Source: Nonomuraea sp. SBT364 (GTDB lineage Bacteria; Actinomycetota; Actinomycetes; Streptosporangiales; Streptosporangiaceae). Taken from it: 64,000 nt of DNA. Both the position numbers and the translations under genes were made by a program. The DNA lies in the NCBI RefSeq assembly GCF_001083785.1, contig NZ_LAVL01000013.1, positions 29,190 to 93,189 of the forward strand, written 5' to 3'. Below the pieces are notes generated by a model. That model made no database searches, had not been told where the DNA came from, and worked only from the letters and a program-made list of their open reading frames with translations. Positions 1 through 6,862 of this stretch are shown one piece after another. Numbering within the stretch: the stretch's first letter is position 1; every line of letters starts with the position of its first letter.

Positions 1-1
1 G

Positions 2-109
2 AAGAGCTGGAAGATTCTTCGGAAGCTACGGTGCTGTCCTTCCAAGGCCGGGCACCTGTGCAAGGCCATCGCCGTCCTCCAGAACCACCGCGTTGCGCAG
101 GCGGCATGA
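2..109 (+). mobile_element. C-terminal remnant of a DDE transposase (cut by window edge)
   Basis: Reading from base 2 gives 35 residues (KSWKILRKLRCCPSKAGHL...) to a TGA at 107-109. The W-K-I-L-R-K-L-R-C-C-P pattern followed by a helix ending in 'VLQNH' is the typical C-terminus of IS5-type DDE transposases of actinomycetes, where a basic 'R-x-LRC-P' segment precedes a final 'A-x-AVLVLQ' helix. The catalytic part is outside the window, so activity cannot be judged. It borders a decayed plasmid-type initiator, which fits a debris zone. The family call rests on the C-terminal motif only. Confidence 0.55.
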
Positions 110-273
110 GGATGAAAAGCGTTCACTGGGAGGAAAGTCGGACCAACCTGGTTGGCGACCTCTTCGACAAGATCAGCCGACTCCTTGACGAAGTTCAGGC
201 GCAAGACGCGGCATGGGGACTGCGCGATCGCTTCACCTTCGAGTTACGCACCGCCCACATCCCGCCCAACTGA
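106..273 (+). CDS. Small hypothetical protein overlapping the transposase stop
   Basis: A 55-residue frame opens with ATG overlapping the transposase stop (ATGA) and closes with TGA at 273. The product (MRMKSVHWEESRTNLVGDLF...) is mixed helical and unlike anything I recognise. ATG at 112 is an equal alternative start. It may be a passenger or the truncated start of a gene cut by insertion. No ribosome-binding site is visible because the upstream bases code for the transposase. Confidence 0.25.
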   Translation: MRMKSVHWEESRTNLVGDLFDKISRLLDEVQAQDAAWGLRDRFTFELRTAHIPPN

Positions 274-618
274 TTATCCCGTCTGCCGTCGACCCACCCG
301 AAGGGGAAGCGCGCCAGGGCCACGGGTGCCATATGGAGCGCCCCGCGGAGGAACGATCTGGTACCCGTGGCCCTGGTCTGCTCGGCTTCTCCCGGATCGA
401 TGGCGGGCGGGATGATCGGGCTCACCTCAGCCATCTGCGGACATCGCCATCGAATGTTAGCCTTAGCGATCATCCTGGAGCCGGAGTACTCCCGCCGGAG
501 GCTGCTTGTTCGAGAAGACACGGTGAGGAGCAGTGTGGGAGTCGATGCGGTCTTGATGAGGGTGGATCGCGCTGGAACAAGCCCTCGACGAAGAAGAGTC
601 GTTCCGGCCGGCCCTGTC
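274..618. other. Stretch with no supported gene
   Basis: Several frames are open here on both strands, but none has protein-like composition, a Shine-Dalgarno sequence or a recognisable motif. I see no inverted repeat with a U-tract and no clear promoter. It is most likely decayed element DNA between the transposase remnant and the following hypothetical gene. Confidence 0.4.
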
Positions 619-879
619 GTGGGTGACAGGGCCGACGTCTTTGTGCGCTTGGTGGAGCGGGCACGCGGGCGCAGCGGGGTGCCCATGCTGGAGCGCGTAG
701 ATCCATATGGCGATCTGATCCTGACCAGTGAGGAGATGCCGCAGTTTCTCGCAGGGCTGGACTACCTCGCTGGGCTCGCAGAGACCGCCGGCGAACGTGA
801 CATCCTGGAGAACGTGGCGCGCTTGGCCGCCGTCTGCAGGGAAGACGCCACACTCGAACTTCACCTCGTTGGCGATTGA
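619..879 (+). CDS. Conserved-looking hypothetical protein, N-terminus uncertain
   Basis: The last about 80 codons of this frame look like real protein: 'RADVFVRLVERARGRSG', 'LERVDPYGDLILTSEEMP', then a helical tail ending 'LELHLVGD'. This resembles small actinomycete proteins with a 'VDPYG-L-L' strand and acidic helices, but I know no function. GTG 619 is chosen because upstream in-frame residues are Arg-rich and unprotein-like. No good Shine-Dalgarno is seen, so the true 5' end may have been lost. It overlaps the repSA remnant by 4 bp and probably belonged to the same integrated element. Confidence 0.35.
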   Translation: MGDRADVFVRLVERARGRSGVPMLERVDPYGDLILTSEEMPQFLAGLDYLAGLAETAGERDILENVARLAAVCREDATLELHLVGD

Positions 880-1675
880 TGCCGCTGGGCTACGGCAAGG
901 TGCGGCCCGTACGGCGGCAGGACGCCCCAGATCTGCCCAGGCGCAAGATGACCAACACGACCCTGGGCCGCACCTTCCAGGCTGCGGACGGCAAGACGTA
1001 CCGGCCCTCCCTGTTCGTCACGCTCACCCTGCCCTCCAACGGCGAGATCTGCGACGGCGCACCGGTCGATCCGGACACCTACGACTGCGCACGGGCCTCC
1101 CGGGACGCGCTGCGCTTCTCCAAGCTCGTCGACCGGTTCGTGCAGAACCTTCGCCGCGTCGCCGGATATGACGTGCAGTACTTCGCCTCTGTGGAGCCCC
1201 AGACGAGGCTCGCGCCGCACCTGCACATGGCCATCCCGGGCACCCTGCCCCGCGCCGAGAACAAACAGATAGCCGCCGCGACCTACCACCAGGCCTGGTG
1301 GCCGTCCGTTGCCGCCGTGGTCTTCGACGGTGAGCACCTGCCGGTCTGGGGCGAAGAGGCCGGCTACCTCGCCCCAGCCACCGGGGAAGTCCTGCCCACC
1401 TGGGCCCAAGCCCTCGACCGGCTCGACGCCGACGAGGACGCCGAACCCTTGCACGTGATCCGGTGGACGTCGCAAGCGTGCTCTCCGGCACCTCCGACGC
1501 CGACCAGTGCATCCGCTACCTGACCAAGTACCTGACCAAGAGTCTCGGTCAAGCGCTCGACGGCCAAGCGCAACGCGAGCACGCGGCCCGCTTCGTCGAC
1601 GCGCTGCGCTACGAGCCCTGCTCACCCACCTGCGCCAACTCGCTGTGGTGCGGCATACTGACGAAGATCGATTAG
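876..1675 (+). pseudogene. repSA: Frameshifted, truncated RepSA-type rolling-circle replication initiator
   Basis: Two frames together match the replication initiator of actinomycete integrative and conjugative elements such as pSAM2. The first frame (to about 1460) holds 'FVTLTLPS' (motif I), 'APVDPDTYD', 'KLVDRFVQNLRR', 'VQYFASVEPQ' and 'APHLHMAIPG' (HUH metal motif II). The second frame (from about 1463) supplies 'SDADQCIRYLTKYLTKS' (tyrosine region) and the end 'PCSPTCANSLWCGI'. The join falls in 'HVIR/VDVASVL', where a short block seems deleted with a frame change. The N-terminal zinc-ribbon part is also absent. HUH initiators nick and religate the plus origin during element replication, but this copy cannot encode an intact enzyme. 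No integrase or conjugation gene remains beside it. Confidence 0.8.
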
Positions 1676-1704
1676 GCCATTCTTCTACTCACGGGGAATG
1701 GCCT
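1674..1704. terminator. Hairpin between converging genes
   Basis: AGGCCATTC at 1674-1682 and GAATGGCCT at 1696-1704 form a perfect 9-bp stem with a 13-nt loop. The hairpin starts at the stop of the repSA remnant and covers the last codons of the minus-strand membrane gene. It lacks a U-tract, as is common in actinobacterial terminators, and could serve both directions. Confidence 0.55.
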
Positions 1705-2189
1705 TCAACGTGAGACAAGGGCTGACGACTTCTCCTGCCGCCGCCACGCGACGACGGTACCACTTGCGACTCATAGCCAGTCCATCGAAAGAGAAGGATG
1801 AGTGCGCCGACAAAGGTCGTGATCACGCCAGAGAACAGGGCAAGGAACGCCATGACGAACTCACCGTCTGGATCACCAACCCCGGAAGGTCGTCCTTCGA
1901 CCCAGTTCATCGTGGCCCAAGCCTGCGTTGCGACGATCACGCCGAACAGAATCGTGATCGCACCCAGGGCGTAGCCAGGTGTACGCGTCCACGACCGCGT
2001 GGCGGCCAGCACGATGCCCACCAGCAATCCGAGTGGAACGGTTACGACCTGTCCAGCGTCCAGCGCCATCAAGGCTGCGAGTCGTGCGTGCTCGAAATTC
2101 TCGCCGCGCTGGATCCACAAGAACGGCAGCGCTACGACACCGCCGAGAAGGCCGGTCGCCAGCAACCTGAGCAATGCCACGCGCACCAT
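1689..2189 (-). CDS. Four-helix integral membrane protein of unknown function
   Basis: The 166-residue product shows four hydrophobic spans at about residues 5-24, 44-63, 72-93 and 110-135, a charged 'RGENFEHARL' loop after span 1, and a basic, Ser/Arg-rich tail (about 145-166) likely in the cytoplasm. I recognise no family motif. ATG 2189 places the first span at the very N-terminus with no signal peptidase site. It stands alone between the element remnant and tRNA-Ala. Its base composition is somewhat less GC-biased at third positions than the core genes, so it may be acquired. Confidence 0.6.
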   Translation of the reverse strand: MVRVALLRLLATGLLGGVVALPFLWIQRGENFEHARLAALMALDAGQVVTVPLGLLVGIVLAATRSWTRTPGYALGAITILFGVIVATQAWATMNWVEGRPSGVGDPDGEFVMAFLALFSGVITTFVGALILLFRWTGYESQVVPSSRGGGRRSRQPLSHVEGHSP

Positions 2190-2260
2190 GATCGCGGGCC
2201 TGCTTGCTCCTGTGCCAGCCCAACTGAGGGTGTAGCTGTATTTTGCAGCTGCACAAGATC

Positions 2261-2296
2261 AAAAAGGCCACCTCCCGATCATGGGATGTGGCCTTT
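2261..2296 (-). terminator. Intrinsic terminator of tRNA-Ala
   Basis: On the minus strand AAAGGCCAC (2296-2288) pairs with GTGGCCTTT (2271-2263) and is followed by further T residues (2262-2261). It lies 10 nt past the tRNA 3' end, a classic hairpin plus U-tract. Confidence 0.8.
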
Positions 2297-2305
2297 GACG
2301 TGTGG

Positions 2306-2378
2306 TGGAGCCTAGGAGATTCGAACTCCTGACTTCCTGCTTGCAAAGCAGGCGCTCTGCCAGCTGAGCTAAGGCCCC
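2306..2378 (-). tRNA. tRNA-Ala (anticodon TGC)
   Basis: The minus strand reads GGGGCCTTAGCTCAGCTGGC... with acceptor stem GGGGCCT/AGGCTCC, D-loop AGCTCAGCTGGCAGAGC, anticodon loop CTTTGCAAG (TGC) and T-arm containing GTTCGAATC. Length is 73 nt with discriminator A. No CCA is encoded. The repSA remnant lies within 700 bp, and tRNA genes are the usual attachment sites of such elements, but no duplicated 3' segment is visible here. Confidence 0.95.
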
Positions 2379-2403
2379 CTACAACGAAGACATCTTACCG
2401 AAC

Positions 2404-3123
2404 CTAGGCGGGTACCTGCGTCGTGCCGAGGTCGTCACTGAGGATGAGGTCGGGCAGGCCGGTGATCGACTCCAGCAGGTGCGTCGCGCCGCCCTTGACG
2501 AGCCGTTCGCGGCTGTGGACACCGGTCGTCACGCCGGCCACGATCGCGGCGCCGGCGCTGCGTCCGCATCGCATGTCGCTTTCCGAGTCGCCCGCCACCG
2601 CCACCTGGCGGACGTCGGGGATGCCGAGGCGGAGCACGGCGTGCAGGACCATGTCGGGCCAGGGCCGGCCGCGGCCGCCCGCGTCTTCGGGGCTGATGGC
2701 GAGGTCGACCTTGTCATGCCAGTTGAGCATGGCGAGGACCCGGCTCAGCGTGGTGCGGCTGAAGCCGGTGATGAGGGCGACGTGGACACCGGAGCCCCGC
2801 AGCTTGTCGAAGACCTCGATGACGCCGGGCGTCGGGGCGAGGCCGGCGCGTTCGAGGGCGCCCTCGTAGGAGCGTTCGAACGTGAGGTTGGCTGCCTGGG
2901 CCTGGGCTTCGTTGTCGGGGAAGAGGCCGCGGAAGACATCGATGGTCGGGCGGCCCCGGGACCGGTGCACGTGGACCATGGCACGTGCGTAGGCCCCGGT
3001 CCCGGGGACTATGCCCTGGGTGGCGATCGCCTCGGCGAACGCGCGCTCGACCATGGCGATGTCACCGACCGTGGTGCCTGAAAGATCCAGGCACGCCAGC
3101 TTGATGGGGATGACGTCACTCAT
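2404..3123 (-). CDS. HAD-superfamily phosphonatase-like hydrolase
   Basis: This 239-residue protein has the HAD motifs in order: nucleophile Asp13 in 'CLDLSGTTV', Thr/Ser motif 'ALITGFS' (about 115), and the acidic motif 'VAGDSESDMRCG' (about 180). In motif I the usual second Asp is replaced by Ser (D-L-S), as phosphonatase-type enzymes also replace it (with Ala). The overall layout fits the phosphonatase-like hydrolase group, whose true substrates are mostly unknown. A Lys-rich phosphonatase cap is not evident, so I would not call it PhnX. It is read toward tRNA-Ala. ATG 3123 is preceded by the small DLW-39 gene 15 bp upstream. Confidence 0.8.
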   Translation of the reverse strand: MSDVIPIKLACLDLSGTTVGDIAMVERAFAEAIATQGIVPGTGAYARAMVHVHRSRGRPTIDVFRGLFPDNEAQAQAANLTFERSYEGALERAGLAPTPGVIEVFDKLRGSGVHVALITGFSRTTLSRVLAMLNWHDKVDLAISPEDAGGRGRPWPDMVLHAVLRLGIPDVRQVAVAGDSESDMRCGRSAGAAIVAGVTTGVHSRERLVKGGATHLLESITGLPDLILSDDLGTTQVPA

Positions 3124-3138
3124 CGCCTCGCCGGTCGG

Positions 3139-3258
3139 TTAGTTCTCGCTACCGGTCGCCTCGGTCCAGAGATCGAGCTCGGCGCGGTCGGCCTGCACCT
3201 TGCGCCAGATCAGCAACCCCCCAAGGGCGACCAGCGCCAGAACAAGCAGCTTCTTCAC
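3139..3258 (-). CDS. DLW-39 family small membrane-anchored protein
   Basis: A GTG start at 3258 gives 39 residues: a hydrophobic N-terminal helix (KKLLVLALVALGGLLIWR) followed by 'KVQADRAELDLWTEAT'. The 'DLW' near residue 30 and the total length of 39 define the DLW-39 family of actinobacteria, which has no assigned function. The single helix suggests an inner-membrane anchor with a short acidic tail. Longer in-frame starts exist, but they add unlike sequence. Stop is 15 bp before the HAD gene, so the two are probably cotranscribed. Confidence 0.8.
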   Translation of the reverse strand: MKKLLVLALVALGGLLIWRKVQADRAELDLWTEATGSEN

Positions 3259-3419
3259 GGTGTGACCCCACTTCTTCGACGGTCTCACCTGCCGGGGTGA
3301 GACCCAACGGTTGACTTGCAGCCTAGCAAGTGATGGCAGCGGTCCTACGTACCCATCAGTCGGATCATGCCAAATGCGGCGGGCGAGTGCGCGGGGAAGA
3401 AAGTCCCGCCCCTGAGGCA

Positions 3420-3434
3420 TACCCTGGGGGGGTA
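3420..3434 (+). promoter_or_regulatory. CsoR-like copper operator upstream of copZ
   Basis: TACCC at 3420-3424 and GGGTA at 3430-3434 are separated by TGGGG. The TACCC-N5-GGGTA pseudopalindrome in a G-rich context matches known CsoR (copper-sensing repressor) operators of actinobacteria. It sits about 50 bp upstream of the copZ start, overlapping a possible -10 (TAGGGT, 3433-3438). No csoR gene is in the window, so the repressor would act in trans. Confidence 0.6.
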
Positions 3435-3485
3435 GGGTGTTAGAGTCGGCAGAGCAGACAGCACGACCTGACGAAGGAGCACGAT

Positions 3486-3692
3486 ATGAGCACCGCCACC
3501 TTCACCGTGAACGGCATGACCTGCGGCCACTGCGTGAGTTCGGTCAAGGAGGAGGTCGGGGAGGTCGCCGGGGTCACGTCCGTGGAGGTCGACCTGGCGA
3601 GCGGCCTGCTGACCGTGGTCAGCGACACTCCCGTCGACCGGGGCGACATCGGCAAGGCCGTCGAGGAGGCCGGCTACAAGCTGGTCGGATAG
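3486..3692 (+). CDS. copZ: Copper chaperone CopZ-type heavy-metal-associated protein
   Basis: A 68-residue single HMA domain. The metal site is 'GMTCGHC' with Cys13 and Cys16, in the beta1-loop-alpha1 position, and the ferredoxin-like fold continues with 'VSSVKEEVGEVAGV' and 'VEVDLASG'. Such proteins carry Cu(I) in the cytoplasm to a P1B ATPase or to CsoR. ATG 3486 follows AAGGAG (3473-3478) at a usual spacing. The copper-type operator just upstream supports the assignment. No copper ATPase is adjacent, so its partner lies elsewhere. Confidence 0.9.
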   Translation: MSTATFTVNGMTCGHCVSSVKEEVGEVAGVTSVEVDLASGLLTVVSDTPVDRGDIGKAVEEAGYKLVG

Positions 3693-3696
3693 CGGC

Positions 3697-4215
3697 TCAG
3701 TGGCGGCGGCCGAAGAACCGCCGGGCGCGCTCGCCCGAGAGCGGCGCGTCGTCCGGCGGTGACGGCTGCCGTACGATCACGACGGTCGTACGGGCGTGCC
3801 GCGCGCAGTACATGCTGGTCGAGGGCAGGAACAGCCTGCTGATCAACCCACGCCGGCCACGGCCGAGCACCAGCAGGTCGCCCTCGCTCGCCAGATCGAC
3901 GAGGTGATAGCCGGGATCGCCGACCCTGGCCACCATGGCGACGGTGAGGTCGTCGGGCACGCCGCCCGCCACGTCGTCGAACACGCCCGCCACCACCTCC
4001 GCGCAGCGGACCTCCTCCCCCTGCCTGACGGCGTGCTGCACGGGCAGCGCCTCGGGGAACGGATGCACGGGAGCCCGGCTGACGTGCACCGCGACCAGCG
4101 CCATGCGATGCAGCCTGGCCACCCCGATGGCCCAGGCCAGCGCCCAGCGCGAGGCCGGGGACTCGTCCACCCCCACGATCAGCCTCGGGCCGCCGGGCAG
4201 CTCCTGATCCACCAC
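3697..4215 (-). CDS. Universal stress protein (UspA family)
   Basis: Starting at GTG 4215 the product has 172 residues, one Usp domain. 'RLIVGVDESPASRWALAWA' is the first strand and helix with the ATP-contacting Asp, and 'LLVLGRGRRGLISRLFLPST' is the region of the G-2x-G-9x-G(S/T) nucleotide motif. Here Pro-Ser stands where Gly-Ser is typical, so ATP binding may be altered. The tail is basic with 'RRFFGRRH'. The start is chosen because GGGGAGGGG lies just upstream and the longer frame adds residues over a repeated promoter-like region. It converges on copZ with a 4-bp gap. Confidence 0.8.
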   Translation of the reverse strand: MVDQELPGGPRLIVGVDESPASRWALAWAIGVARLHRMALVAVHVSRAPVHPFPEALPVQHAVRQGEEVRCAEVVAGVFDDVAGGVPDDLTVAMVARVGDPGYHLVDLASEGDLLVLGRGRRGLISRLFLPSTSMYCARHARTTVVIVRQPSPPDDAPLSGERARRFFGRRH

Positions 4216-4229
4216 GGCCCCTCCCCTTT

Positions 4230-4257
4230 GGTTGAGGTACGCGACTGGTTGAGGTAC
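4230..4257 (-). promoter_or_regulatory. Two direct repeats upstream of the universal stress gene
   Basis: GGTTGAGGTAC occurs at 4230-4240 and 4247-4257, a 17-bp period, 15-42 bp upstream of the chosen GTG. On the coding strand these read GTACCTCAACC. The placement suits a regulator binding site. I do not recognise the motif. Confidence 0.4.
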
Positions 4258-4318
4258 CCGACCATAGTGCTCCCTCGCGCCTGTTACCGGGAGGTGGGAA
4301 TTGCGAACCTCTCCATGC

Positions 4319-4999
4319 CTAGACCAGGTTGAGCAAGTCACCGTAAAGAGTGGCGCGTTCCTCGTCCGTGAGGAGGGCGTACGGGCGGGCGGCGCGGCGG
4401 TTGGTGGCGGCCTCGACGCGGTCGCGCAGCGGGCCCGGCCGGAGGGCGACGATCTCGGCGGCCGACAGCCCCTCGGCCTGCCACGCCGCCGCGTGGCAGT
4501 CGGCGCGGTGGTAGCGGAGCGCGGCCAGCCGGTTGAACAGCAGCACGCCGGGCGGCGTGCCCTCCGGTTCGTACGGCGGGGCCATGACGGCCAGAGCTCC
4601 GCCCGGGTCGCGTCTGGCCTCGTCGAGCACCCTGCCCACCAGGGCGGCGGGGGCCGACACGTCCGGCCAGACGCGGGCTACGGCGGCCGCGTGCGCCGCG
4701 TACAGCTCGTGGACGGCGGCCAGGCCCAGGTCCGTCAGGCGCAGCACGCCGTCCGTCTCGGCCAGGGTGCCTTCGCGTACGTGGGCCCGGATGGCCGGCT
4801 CCCGTTCGGCGGCGTCGCCGTACCGATAGACGGTGGCGAGGTCGTGCCGGGTGACGGAGCGGAGCGGGAGGGCGTAGCGCAGGTCGTTCAGGAGCCCGTC
4901 GGGGGGACGGCGGGCGGAGGCGTGCACGTTGACGTGGACCGCGTCGATGACGGGCGCGATGGCCGCAGCGAATGACGGCAGGTCAGGAAATTTCGGCAT
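4319..4999 (-). CDS. Helical protein resembling the SCO6745 family
   Basis: A 226-residue soluble protein, mostly alpha-helical and Ala-rich. The segment 'AALRYHRADCHAAAWQAEGLS' followed by 'RPGPLRDRVEAATNRRAARPYALL' strongly recalls the C-terminal half of the SCO6745-type actinobacterial proteins, whose function is unknown. The N-terminal half includes a winged-helix-like stretch ('LATVYRYGD...IRAHVREGTLAETDGVLRLTD'), so DNA binding is possible but not shown. No signal peptide or membrane span. Read toward the stress gene with a gap of about 100 bp. Confidence 0.6.
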   Translation of the reverse strand: MPKFPDLPSFAAAIAPVIDAVHVNVHASARRPPDGLLNDLRYALPLRSVTRHDLATVYRYGDAAEREPAIRAHVREGTLAETDGVLRLTDLGLAAVHELYAAHAAAVARVWPDVSAPAALVGRVLDEARRDPGGALAVMAPPYEPEGTPPGVLLFNRLAALRYHRADCHAAAWQAEGLSAAEIVALRPGPLRDRVEAATNRRAARPYALLTDEERATLYGDLLNLV

Positions 5000-5032
5000 T
5001 GGGGGTCATTTAAGCAGCCCCAAGCTGGCGGA

Positions 5033-5626
5033 CTACGCCGCGCGATCCTTCAGGGCGCCGTGCAGGAAGACCTCGACGAGCTGGGGGGTGGCCAGTTCCT
5101 CGGTGCGGGGGCGGGTGAACAGCAGGCCGAGGAAGACGTCGGCGACCTGGTCAGCGGGGAGCCGCAGGGCGTCGTCGTCGGGATCGATGAGGTCGGCGAC
5201 GGCGTCGCGGATCAGGCGCATGGAGTGCCGCCGGCCGCTCCCGTCGGGGCGTTCCCGCTGCTCGCGCCGGCGGTGGCCGGTGCTGTGCAGGGCGCCGGTC
5301 ATGGCGGCGATGCGCTCCAGGTGGGCGGCCAGCGCGTCGGCGGCCTCGGCCAGGCGGTCGGCCAGCGGCTGGTCGGCCGGGATGGAGGCGATCTCCTTGA
5401 CGGCGTGGTCGGGGCGCATGGCCTCGGCCATGCAGGCGTCGATCAGCTCGTCCTTGTCGGTGAACACGCGGAAGACGGTGGCCTCCCCGATGCCGGCGGC
5501 GCGGGCGATCTGGCTGGTCGTCACGGCCGTGCCGTACTCGGCGACCAGGGGGAGGGCGGTTGCGATGATCATGGCACGGCGCTCGTCGGGGCTCATGCCG
5601 GGGGCTCTGCGTCTCTTCTCCGTCAT
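5033..5626 (-). CDS. TetR-family transcriptional regulator
   Basis: From ATG 5626 the product has 197 residues. The N-terminal helix-turn-helix is 'ERRAMIIATALPLVAEYG...TTSQIARAAGIGEATVFRVF', a typical TetR layout at about residues 15-57. The remainder is the helical ligand and dimer domain. ATG 5626 is preferred over a longer frame because a perfect 20-bp palindrome lies at 5639-5658, just upstream, where an operator should be. It diverges from a membrane protein and copper gene set at 5716, so it probably represses itself and that operon. The inducer is unknown. Confidence 0.85.
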   Translation of the reverse strand: MTEKRRRAPGMSPDERRAMIIATALPLVAEYGTAVTTSQIARAAGIGEATVFRVFTDKDELIDACMAEAMRPDHAVKEIASIPADQPLADRLAEAADALAAHLERIAAMTGALHSTGHRRREQRERPDGSGRRHSMRLIRDAVADLIDPDDDALRLPADQVADVFLGLLFTRPRTEELATPQLVEVFLHGALKDRAA

Positions 5627-5638
5627 GCGCCCACCGTA

Positions 5639-5658
5639 CGGAGTGAGCACTCACTCCG
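5639..5658. promoter_or_regulatory. Palindromic operator of the TetR regulator
   Basis: CGGAGTGAG-CA-CTCACTCCG is a perfect inverted repeat with 9-bp arms, 12 bp from the regulator start and 57 bp from the divergent gene. TetR proteins bind such palindromes between divergent genes. Confidence 0.75.
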
Positions 5659-5715
5659 TCAACGGGATTCCCTCGATCAACGGGCGGCGGGTCGGCGTGT
5701 CATGATTGCGGCATC

Positions 5716-6270
5716 GTGTCTTCGAGCCTGCCCTTCCGCCTGATCCGCACCGCGGCGTTCGCCGGGGTGTGCCTCGGGCTGGGCGTGGTGGCGCACGTGT
5801 TCGGCGGCGGCAGCGTGGCCGGGCCCGCCCTCGTGGCGGGGTTCGCGGCGGCGTTCTGCCTGGCGCTGCCCGTCGCGGGGCGCGAGCGGAGCGCGTACGT
5901 GATCCTTCCGCTGCTGGCCGCCGGGCAGCTCGTGCTGCACGTGCTGTTCTCGCTGGCGCACGCGGGATCGACTGCCGAGGCACTCGCGCATGTCGCGCAC
6001 GCCTCCTCCTCCGGGCTGGTGCCCGGGCTCGGGATGCTGGTCGCGCACGCGTGGGCGAGCGCGCTGACCGCGCTCTGGCTGGCGCGCGGCGAGGCCGCCC
6101 TGTGGGGGCTGCTGCGCCGGCTGGCCGTGCGGCTCCTCACCGTGCTCCTGCCGGTGCTCGACATTCCTTTCTCCGCCCCCCGTACGGACGAGCCGCCGGT
6201 GCTGCGCTCGGCCGTGCTGCGGCACGTCGTCAGCCTGCGGGGGCCGCCCCGGGTCGTCGGGACCCACTGA
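5716..6270 (+). CDS. Integral membrane protein next to copper genes
   Basis: The 184-residue product from GTG 5716 has four to five hydrophobic spans: about 7-30, 35-52, 60-80, 100-122 and 128-150, then a polar tail. Several His residues ('LHVLFSLAHAG', 'ALAHVAHAS') lie in or next to the second half of the membrane region and could bind metal. I do not know the family. It leads a row with a PCu(A)C copper lipoprotein and a DyP peroxidase, so a role in extracytoplasmic copper handling is plausible. The palindromic operator of the TetR gene lies in its upstream region. Confidence 0.7.
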   Translation: MSSSLPFRLIRTAAFAGVCLGLGVVAHVFGGGSVAGPALVAGFAAAFCLALPVAGRERSAYVILPLLAAGQLVLHVLFSLAHAGSTAEALAHVAHASSSGLVPGLGMLVAHAWASALTALWLARGEAALWGLLRRLAVRLLTVLLPVLDIPFSAPRTDEPPVLRSAVLRHVVSLRGPPRVVGTH

Positions 6271-6331
6271 TTCTCCTTCCGACGATCCACACCCTGTGCG
6301 TACTCGCCATGGGTGAAGAAAGGCATGTCCC

Positions 6332-6862
6332 ATGTACGTTCGTCCTGCGCTCCTGCTGGCTGCCGTCGTGGCGCTGAGCGGGTGCGGTTCCAGCCCCGAG
6401 ACCACCGCCGCGACCGGCGCGAAGCCCACCGCCGAGGCGAGTGCCGCCGTCGTCCCCGCCGCTCAGGGGCTGACGATCAGCGACCCCTGGGTGAAGACGG
6501 TCAAGAAGGGGATGACCGCCGCCTTCGGGACCCTCGTCAACGACACCGGCGCCGACCTGACCGTCACGGCCGGGGCCTCGCCGCTGTCACCCGTGATCGA
6601 GCTCCACGAGGTGGTGGACTCGGGCGGGAAGATGGTGATGCGGCCGAAGGAGGGCGGCTTCGTCGTCCCGGCCGGGGGCAAGCACGAGCTGCGGCCCGGC
6701 GGCGACCACATCATGCTCATGGGAGTCTCCGAGGAGGTGAAGCCGGGGGCGCGGATCTCCTTCACCCTCACGGTGAAGGGCGGGGCGCCGCTGGAGTTCA
6801 CCGCCATCGGCAAGGACTTCGCTGGAGGCGAGGAGGACTACCAGCCCGGCATGGAGCACTGA
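6332..6862 (+). CDS. PCu(A)C-type copper chaperone lipoprotein
   Basis: A 176-residue exported lipoprotein: signal peptide with lipobox 'ALSGC' (Cys18), a Ser/Thr/Ala linker, then a cupredoxin-like PCu(A)C domain. The copper ligands are visible as His92, Met103, His126 and Met128 (H-x10-M...H-x-M), the family signature. These proteins carry Cu(I) outside the membrane to targets such as cytochrome oxidase or, in Streptomyces, secreted copper enzymes. ATG 6332 gives the signal peptide. The stop overlaps the next start (TGATG), so it is translationally coupled to the peroxidase gene. Confidence 0.9.
   Translation: MYVRPALLLAAVVALSGCGSSPETTAATGAKPTAEASAAVVPAAQGLTISDPWVKTVKKGMTAAFGTLVNDTGADLTVTAGASPLSPVIELHEVVDSGGKMVMRPKEGGFVVPAGGKHELRPGGDHIMLMGVSEEVKPGARISFTLTVKGGAPLEFTAIGKDFAGGEEDYQPGMEH

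Noticed and set aside
2306..2378. att site of the RepSA element at tRNA-Ala
   Set aside because: No second copy of the tRNA 3' segment is visible in the window, so the link is only proximity.
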